Source: an uncultured Bacteroidales bacterium
GTDB lineage: Bacteria; Bacteroidota; Bacteroidia; Bacteroidales; P3
Assembly: GCA_946183915.1 (NCBI GenBank)
Contig: CAMHDJ010000001.1
Location: forward strand, 61,415-125,414
DNA length: 64,000 nt
Direction: 5' to 3'
The translations under genes and the position numbers were made by a program. Position 1 is the stretch's first letter. The number at the start of each line of letters is the position of its first letter. Below, in pieces: positions 58,502 through 64,000 of this stretch. The notes beneath the pieces are model-generated. The model saw nothing but the letters and a program-made list of their open reading frames with translations, was not told where the DNA came from and searched no databases.

Positions 58502-60846
58502 AGAAGATAGTTATACTTGTGTCGATTGTGCTGTTTGCCACCACTTCGGTGTGGGCCCAGCGCTTGTTGGAAGACAACTTCGATCAGGTCAAGCTGCACT
58601 TTGCCTCCCCGACGATCCAAATTGACAGCGGTGATTACCTTACCCTCAGTGCGGATGATTGCGCCCCAGGAGGCCAGTTGGGTGCCCCGGCACTCCCTAC
58701 CAAGGGTGTCTTGTTAACCATTCCCTTCTGCGACAGCATTGAAGTGACAGTTGAGAATGCGCGTTATGATACGTTAGACCTCCCCTTCGGGGTATTGATG
58801 CCACTACAGCCTTCGCGTGCCAAGAGTGGTCCTGAGCAGCCCTTCATCTTTGATAAGGAGGTGTATGAGGCTGACGCTTACTTTGGCCTTCCCCTGGCGC
58901 GTGTCGTTCCGATGGGCACCGGCCGTGACCGTCGCTATGCCCAGCTGGTTTATTCTCCGGTACGTGTCAACCCCATCAGCGGCAAGATGATTGTATGTCG
59001 TAACGCCGAAGTGACGGTGCACTTTGTGGGTAGCGATGAGGGAACTACCGTCAAACACTACGAACGCTACCATACCCCTGCCTTCAGTCTGGCTCCCACG
59101 GTCAATCGTCTTTTCACTTCGTCGAAAGATGTCTGCGTCTCAGCGCCGGTGCGTATGATCGTTCTGGCTCCCGAGCGGTTGGCTTGTTCGGCCATCAACG
59201 ATTTCGTCGACTGGAAGCGTATTCAGGGTCTTCGTGTAGACCTTATATATGTTGAGAATGGCATTTCTGCTGAAGCTATTGCCGAATCCTTGCATCAGAT
59301 GTATGACACTGCCACCTACGAGAACCCTGCGCCCACCTACCTGCTCCTCATAGGCGACAACAACCTTATGCCTGCCTTCGGCAGTGACCTCTCCGCGAAC
59401 AGCCTGCTTGTGTCGCCTGACTATGCCCTTGACGGCCATATCACCGATCTTTACTACACCACGTGGACCACTGGTGACCGTCTGCCCGACTGCTATCAGG
59501 GGCGTCTCTCGGCGCGTGACACTGTCACGCTCCGCAATATCATTGACAAGACTATCTACTATGAGCGCTATCTCTTTGACGACGATAGCTATCTCTCCCG
59601 CGCCGCCCTTATTGCGGGCGTAGACAACGGCTACAACAGCGACTACTACGATAACGCTTGGCGTTGCGCCGACCCTTCGATGGACTATATCGCTTCCAAC
59701 TATATCAATGCTGCCAATGGCTTCGATAGTGTCCTCTACTACAAGAATAACACCAGCCGTGTGCCCAGCGGTGTCACCGTGAGTGGTAGCAGCCGCGACG
59801 CAACCGCTACCACCGCCCTCCGCAACGCCTACAACGGTGGGGTCGGCTGGGTCAACTACAGCGCCCATGGCGAGTCGAACGGCTGGTATCGCCCCACCTT
59901 CTACATCTCTAATGTCAACAGCATGTCCAACAATAACAAGCCATCGTTCATGATTGGCAACTGCTGTCTGACCAACCAGTTCGACAATCCTACCTGTTTC
60001 GGTGAGGCCCTCCTGCGCAAGTCAAACCGCGCTGGCGCGGTGGCATATATTGGCGCTACCAACTCCACCTTCTGGGACGAGGACTTCTACTGGAGCGTTG
60101 GCATCCGCAACAATCTCAGCAATGCCATGACGCTCGTCTATAATGCCAACAATCGTGGCATGTACGATAACCTGTTCCATACTCATGGTGAGGAGATTTC
60201 TGCCTGGCAGGTCACCGCTGGCCGCATGCTGGCCTCCGGCAACATGTCCGTACAGAACGCCACTGGCCGCCACCAGTACGCTGCCGACTTCGCCGAGTAC
60301 TATTGGGAGATCTACGAGCTCATGGGCGATCCTACCCTCATGCCGTGGCTTGGGCGTGCTGCCGACCTCGAGGGCGTGTCCGTCAACAATGACGACGGTC
60401 AGCTCTGTGTCAGCACCGTTCCTGGGGCCTATGTGGCTTGGGTGACCGACAGCAGCCACCGTCTGCAGGAGGCCCAGTTCGCCGATGCCGACGGTCGGGC
60501 CTGTTTCGATCTCGCCGTTGACAGCCTTGCCCACTCTTTCCTCAGCATCACCGCCCAAGGCTACAAGCCCTTTATCTATGCCTACGGCTCACCGCAGATT
60601 GGCATTGACGAGGCCGCTGAAACGGCAGTCGTCATCGCCCCCAACCCCGCTACCGACCGTTGCACCGTCAGTGCCGCCGGCCTTCGTCGGGTGGCGCTGC
60701 TCAACGTGATGGGGCAGACCCTACGTACCCTCGAATGCAACGCCGACGGCTTTACCCTCGACCTGCACGGTGTCTCCGCCGGCCTCTACCTGCTACGTGT
60801 CGAGTCCGCCACCGGTGCCAGTGTAAGAAAGCTAATTGTGAAATAA
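58498..60846 (+). CDS. C25 (gingipain-family) cysteine peptidase with T9SS domain
   Basis: A 782-residue peptidase: signal peptide (1-21), propeptide-like region (about 22-200), C25 catalytic domain with His in NYSAHGES (457) and Cys in MIGNCCLTNQF (489/490), an Ig-like domain, then the T9SS sorting domain VVIAPNPATDRCTVSAAGLR. It is related to Porphyromonas gingipains. Cleavage specificity cannot be read. Translationally coupled to a pseudouridine synthase gene, so it is cotranscribed with ftsH and cdsA. Confidence 0.9.
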   Translation: MKKIVILVSIVLFATTSVWAQRLLEDNFDQVKLHFASPTIQIDSGDYLTLSADDCAPGGQLGAPALPTKGVLLTIPFCDSIEVTVENARYDTLDLPFGVLMPLQPSRAKSGPEQPFIFDKEVYEADAYFGLPLARVVPMGTGRDRRYAQLVYSPVRVNPISGKMIVCRNAEVTVHFVGSDEGTTVKHYERYHTPAFSLAPTVNRLFTSSKDVCVSAPVRMIVLAPERLACSAINDFVDWKRIQGLRVDLIYVENGISAEAIAESLHQMYDTATYENPAPTYLLLIGDNNLMPAFGSDLSANSLLVSPDYALDGHITDLYYTTWTTGDRLPDCYQGRLSARDTVTLRNIIDKTIYYERYLFDDDSYLSRAALIAGVDNGYNSDYYDNAWRCADPSMDYIASNYINAANGFDSVLYYKNNTSRVPSGVTVSGSSRDATATTALRNAYNGGVGWVNYSAHGESNGWYRPTFYISNVNSMSNNNKPSFMIGNCCLTNQFDNPTCFGEALLRKSNRAGAVAYIGATNSTFWDEDFYWSVGIRNNLSNAMTLVYNANNRGMYDNLFHTHGEEISAWQVTAGRMLASGNMSVQNATGRHQYAADFAEYYWEIYELMGDPTLMPWLGRAADLEGVSVNNDDGQLCVSTVPGAYVAWVTDSSHRLQEAQFADADGRACFDLAVDSLAHSFLSITAQGYKPFIYAYGSPQIGIDEAAETAVVIAPNPATDRCTVSAAGLRRVALLNVMGQTLRTLECNADGFTLDLHGVSAGLYLLRVESATGASVRKLIVK

Positions 60847-60862
60847 AACAATGTGCAGAGAT

Positions 60863-60926
60863 GCGGCGTGCCGCATCTGCTATCTTCAGAAATGGGGAGA
60901 ATGCAGATGCGGCACGCCGCGTTTTT
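60863..60926. terminator. Bidirectional terminator with palindromic arms
   Basis: Arms GCGGCGTGCCGCATCTGC (60863-60880) and GCAGATGCGGCACGCCGC (60903-60920) are perfect inverted copies (18 bp, 22-nt loop), followed by GTTTTTA. Each arm also contains a smaller hairpin (GCGGC/GCCGC). It lies between converging genes and would serve both. Confidence 0.8.
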
Positions 60927-60932
60927 ATAGGT

Positions 60933-62333
60933 TTAGTAGCCTAATATCTTCAGCATCGACTTGTAGCTCTGCTCCTTGGCGAAGAGCTTGGTGGTGTACT
61001 CTCCGTTCTCGTCCTTGTCGATGATGACATGTTTCGGCGCCGGAATCAGGCAGTGCTGGATGCCGCCGTAGCCACCGATGCTCTCCTGATAAGCGCCCGT
61101 GTGGAAGAATCCGATATACAGCGGGTCGTCCTTCTGCAGCTTCGGCAGGAAGATGGCGTTGGCGTGACTGTCGGCATTGTAGTAGTCTTCCGAGTCGCAG
61201 GTCAGGCCACCCAGGAACACCCGCTGGTACTCACAGTCCCAGTGGTTGATGGGCAGCATGATGAAGCGCTGGTTGATGCCCCAGGTGTCGGGCAGGGTGG
61301 TGATGAAACTGGAGTCGATCATGTACCACAGCTCGCGGTCGTTCTGCTGCTTTTGGTCCAGGATGCTGTAGAGAGTGGCGCCGCTTTCGCCCACGGTGAA
61401 CGAACCGAACTCGGTGAATATGTTGGGCTCCTCCACTCCGCGCAGCGTGCAGATGTTCTTGATCTGGGCCAGTATCTCTTCGGCCATGTACTCGTAGTCG
61501 TAGTTTGCCGCCAGGCTCACCTTGCTGGGGAAACCACCTCCGATGTTGAGCGAATCCAGTTCCGGACACACCCGCTTGAGGTCGCAGTAGACGTTGACGC
61601 ACTTGGCCAACTCGTTCCAGTAGTAGGCCGTATCGCGGATGCCGGTGTTGATGAAGAAGTGAAGCATCTTGAAGCGGAACTTCGGGTTTGGCTTGATCTG
61701 CTCCTCGTAGAAACTGACGATGTCGTGATAGCGGATGCCCAGTCGCGAGGTGTAGAAATCGAACTTGGGTTCCTCCTCCGAGGCGATCCGGATGCCCAGT
61801 AGCATCGGCTCCGAGGTCTTCTCGAGCATCCGGTCGAGGGTGTAGTATTCGTTCTTGTTGTCCAAAACCGGTATCACGTGGTTGAATCCATCGTTGAAGA
61901 TTCCAACGATGTTCTCGATGTACTGGTCCTTCTTGAAGCCGTTGCAGACGATCACTTTGTCCTTGTCGATCAGCCCCTGTGCGTGCAATTCCTGTATCAG
62001 ATTGATGTCGAACGCCGACGAAGTCTCCAGGTTGATGTCGTTCTTGAGTGCCTCTTCCAGCACGAATGCAAAGTGGCTGCTCTTGGTGCAGTAGCAGTAG
62101 TTGTACGTGCCGCGGTAGTCGGTCTTGGCAATAGCCACGTTGAACAAGCGCTTGGCTCGCTGGATCTGTGAGCTGATTTTCGGCAGGTAGGTGATCTTCA
62201 ACGGGGTGCCATACTGTTTGATGATCTCCATCAAAGGGATGTCGTGGAAGTAGAGTTCGCCCTCTTCAGTCCGGAATTCGTCCTGCGGGAAGTCGAAAGT
62301 CTGGTCGATCAGATCATAGTACTTGTTCTTCAT
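60933..62333 (-). CDS. speA: Arginine decarboxylase (biosynthetic, fold III)
   Basis: A 466-residue PLP enzyme converting arginine to agmatine for polyamine synthesis. PLP-binding Lys is in YCTKSSHF (Lys84); phosphate-binding NIGGGFPSKVSL follows in the middle, and the second-subunit region ADSHANAIFLP to GFFHTGAYQESIGGYG is present. It is shorter than E. coli SpeA and fits the Bacteroidetes version. ATG at 62333 is chosen since homologues start MKNKYYDLID. Divergent from pfkA. Confidence 0.92.
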   Translation of the reverse strand: MKNKYYDLIDQTFDFPQDEFRTEEGELYFHDIPLMEIIKQYGTPLKITYLPKISSQIQRAKRLFNVAIAKTDYRGTYNYCYCTKSSHFAFVLEEALKNDINLETSSAFDINLIQELHAQGLIDKDKVIVCNGFKKDQYIENIVGIFNDGFNHVIPVLDNKNEYYTLDRMLEKTSEPMLLGIRIASEEEPKFDFYTSRLGIRYHDIVSFYEEQIKPNPKFRFKMLHFFINTGIRDTAYYWNELAKCVNVYCDLKRVCPELDSLNIGGGFPSKVSLAANYDYEYMAEEILAQIKNICTLRGVEEPNIFTEFGSFTVGESGATLYSILDQKQQNDRELWYMIDSSFITTLPDTWGINQRFIMLPINHWDCEYQRVFLGGLTCDSEDYYNADSHANAIFLPKLQKDDPLYIGFFHTGAYQESIGGYGGIQHCLIPAPKHVIIDKDENGEYTTKLFAKEQSYKSMLKILGY

Positions 62334-62394
62334 AGCAATTAAATTGATTAATTTACAATCTTTTTGCCCATCCGACTCGATTGGATTGCTGCTG

Positions 62395-62402
62395 CAAATA
62401 TA
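62395..62402 (-). promoter_or_regulatory. -7 box of speA
   Basis: Minus-strand TATATTTG, 62 nt upstream of the speA ATG. Confidence 0.55.
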
Positions 62403-62490
62403 CAACTAATTTACTTACATTTGTAATTTTTCTTCAAAAAAGTGCAAATTGTTGCTTCTGGGAGCGGTGGGAGGAGCTCCGGTGTCGCGA

Positions 62491-62505
62491 CGCGGCTTTG
62501 CCGCG
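62491..62505. other. Small hairpin between speA and pfkA promoters
   Basis: CGCGGC-TTT-GCCGCG. Sits between the two divergent promoters; could be an operator or nothing. The 294-nt gap 62334-62627 otherwise holds the two promoters. Confidence 0.4.
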
Positions 62506-62555
62506 ATCGGTGGCCCGAAAATGTATAAAAACGCCGTCCGATAAGCTTTTTTTCG

Positions 62556-62563
62556 TATCTTTG
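62556..62563 (+). promoter_or_regulatory. -7 box of pfkA
   Basis: TATCTTTG, exact TAnnTTTG; gives a leader of about 58 nt. Confidence 0.65.
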
Positions 62564-62627
62564 CGATGTACAAATGTCTTGCGAGATGATTGCAGACTGT
62601 TGATTATAAATATTTAACATAATAGTA

Positions 62628-63728
62628 ATGGCATTGAAAAGAGTGATGGTTTTGACGGGTGGCGGCGACTGCCCGGGGCTTAATGCGGTGATCCGCGGCA
62701 TCGTGAAGCGTGCCGCACAGACCACCGACTGGGAGGTCATCGGCTGCGTCGAGTCGTTCAACGGCGTGCTTCGCGAACCCACCGAGATTGTGATGCTCGA
62801 CGAGAAGACCGTCGAGGGACTTCAGATTCAGGGCGGTACCATACTGGGTACCACCAACAAGGGCGGCCCCTTCGCCTGGCCGGTGAAGCAGGCCGACGGC
62901 ACCTGGACCACCGTCGACCGCAGCGACGAGATGCTTCGCAAGCTGCAGTACATGGGGGTCGACGCGGTGATCAACATCGGAGGCGACGGCAGCCAGCGCA
63001 TCTCGCTGGGCCTCTCCAAGAAGGGGCTCAACATTGTCGGTGTGCCCAAGACCATCGACAACGACCTCTCGCTCACCGACTATACCTTCGGCTTCCAGAC
63101 CGCTGTGCAGATCTGCACCGACGCCATCGACAAGCTCGTCACCACGGCGGCCTCGCACAACCGCGTCTTCATCCTCGAGGTGATGGGTCGCGACGCCGGC
63201 TGGATCGCCCTTCACAGCGCCATTGCCGGCGGCGCCGACGTCTGTCTGATCCCCGAAATCCCCTACGACATCGAGAAGGTCAAAGCCAAGATCGAACAGC
63301 GCTACAACAAGCGCCACGGCTACTGCATCATCGTCGTTGCCGAAGGCGCCATGCCCAAGGGCGGCACTGTGACCGGCACCGAGACCGGCGAGGTGGGCTA
63401 CCAGCACGTGAAGCTGGGCGGCGTGGGCGAGCAGCTGGCCGCCGACCTGAAGGCTGCCGGCGTCGAGCACGACATCCGCTACACCATCCTCGGCCACCTG
63501 CAGCGCGGCGGTACCCCCATCGCCTTCGACCGTGTGCTGGCCACCGAGTTCGGCGTCCGCGCCATGGAGTTCGTCATGGAGGGCCGTTTCGGCCAGATGG
63601 TGGCCTACCACCACCCCGACGTCGTGGGCATCCCCCTCGAGGAGGCCGTCCGCGAGCAGAACCTCGTGGCCCCCGACAGCCGCCTCGTCCACACCGCCAA
63701 GGGCGTCGGCATCGAGTTCGGCGACTAG
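62628..63728 (+). CDS. pfkA: 6-phosphofructokinase
   Basis: A 366-residue group III type phosphofructokinase, phosphorylating fructose 6-phosphate in glycolysis. TGGGDCPGLNAVIRG starts the ATP loop; GGDGS (118-122) has Gly where PPi-using enzymes have Asp, so ATP is the likely donor; PKTIDND (140-146) has Lys after Pro as in ATP-using actinobacterial enzymes. MGRDAGWIALHSA and HLQRGGTP complete the fructose site. Leader promoter at 62556. Confidence 0.92.
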   Translation: MALKRVMVLTGGGDCPGLNAVIRGIVKRAAQTTDWEVIGCVESFNGVLREPTEIVMLDEKTVEGLQIQGGTILGTTNKGGPFAWPVKQADGTWTTVDRSDEMLRKLQYMGVDAVINIGGDGSQRISLGLSKKGLNIVGVPKTIDNDLSLTDYTFGFQTAVQICTDAIDKLVTTAASHNRVFILEVMGRDAGWIALHSAIAGGADVCLIPEIPYDIEKVKAKIEQRYNKRHGYCIIVVAEGAMPKGGTVTGTETGEVGYQHVKLGGVGEQLAADLKAAGVEHDIRYTILGHLQRGGTPIAFDRVLATEFGVRAMEFVMEGRFGQMVAYHHPDVVGIPLEEAVREQNLVAPDSRLVHTAKGVGIEFGD

Positions 63729-63791
63729 CGAAAACGGGCTGGCGCCCACTGCCACTATCCGTAGTCCCCGGCCGGGTACACGCGGTGCTTT

Positions 63792-63835
63792 TTAACGGCG
63801 AATTACTCGAAAGACTCTCGAGTAATTCGCCGTTA
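63792..63835 (+). terminator. Terminator of pfkA, built from a repeat
   Basis: Stem TAACGGCGAATTACTCGA/TCGAGTAATTCGCCGTTA (18 bp, 7-nt loop) followed by TCTTTATTTT. The left arm recurs exactly at 63947. Confidence 0.8.
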
Positions 63836-63946
63836 TCTTTATTTTAAGTTAGTTTAAGTCAAAAAAATAGATCGTGCACGTGAAGGGAGCCTCCAGTGGA
63901 GGCTTCCGATAGCGAAGCGGAGAACGACCCACCCTAAACAAAGATT

Positions 63947-64000
63947 TTAACGGCGAATTACTCGAATTACTCGAAGCTACGCAGGCTTTTATAACGGCGA
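63947..64000. repeat. Second copy of the TTAACGGCGAATTACTCGA repeat
   Basis: TTAACGGCGAATTACTCGA at 63947-63965 is identical to 63792-63810; a further GAATTACTCGA follows, and the window ends in ATAACGGCGA. Between the copies (63836-63946) I see no gene. Confidence 0.75.

Overview
The window looks like chromosome of a GC-rich member of the Bacteroidales. Evidence: repeated -7 boxes of the form TAnnTTTG just upstream of genes, few Shine-Dalgarno sites, five secreted proteins with or near type IX secretion (T9SS) features (C10 and C25 peptidases, an Omp28-type protein, a BspA-like LRR protein, a beta-propeller protein), and Bacteroidetes-only families (DUF4293, DUF4294, DUF1599, BT_3928-type DoxX protein, LysS with a C-terminal extension). 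I do not name a genus.

Layout. 1-4.6 kb (minus): an SPFH protein, a NatA/NatB-like ABC exporter, an alpha/beta hydrolase fused in frame to a ribbon-helix-helix domain, and a partial membrane protein. 4.9-6.5 kb: ung and a metallo-beta-lactamase-fold hydrolase. 6.6-9.2 kb is accessory: a YoeB-type toxin-antitoxin pair, an AT-rich membrane protein, a 41-bp tandem repeat, the 3' remnant of a lost gene, and a HEPN/MNT pair. 9.2-13.3 kb: lysS, a truncated AMP-binding protein, NlpC/P60, DUF4294. 13.7-20.6 kb: tRNA-Leu followed by a four-gene envelope/secretion operon (including dsbD and a C10 peptidase), then initiator tRNA. 20.9-26.4 kb is AT-rich and probably acquired: an AAA ATPase with a compact TOPRIM-like partner (candidate defence module), a structured leader RNA and a 1,063-codon LRR/repeat protein. 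26.9-33.7 kb (minus): outer-membrane barrel, acidic protein, parE, DUF748/AsmA-like, nadD, a hypothetical protein. 34-40.5 kb (plus): Omp28-like, then tex-sppA-hypothetical. 40.6-51.4 kb (minus): deoD, fba, ispE, phoH plus a small Cys-rich protein, tRNA-Asn, nnrD, M16 peptidase, XRE/DUF2975, cdaA, folP. 51.7-60.9 kb (plus): DUF1599, DoxX-like, DUF4293, tsaE, rsfS, ftsH, cdsA, rluA-like, C25 peptidase. 61-63.7 kb: divergent speA and pfkA.

The most unusual layer is repetitive DNA that annotation would miss. (1) Six intergenic tracts are built of degenerate units of exactly 11 bp; two of them (45.5 and 51.4 kb) are inverted copies of one compound element. (2) Short-unit (7-8 bp) arrays arranged as inverted arms occur between genes (5.6 kb) and, strikingly, in frame inside conserved genes: once in the MBL hydrolase and twice in tex; a palindromic element likewise supplies the N-terminus of nadD. 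(3) A roughly 240-nt RNA with its own promoter, long-range pairing and a terminator precedes the LRR gene. With the ATPase/TOPRIM-like pair, these are the best candidates for something undescribed.

All assignments come from reading translations and motifs by eye; no database search was possible.
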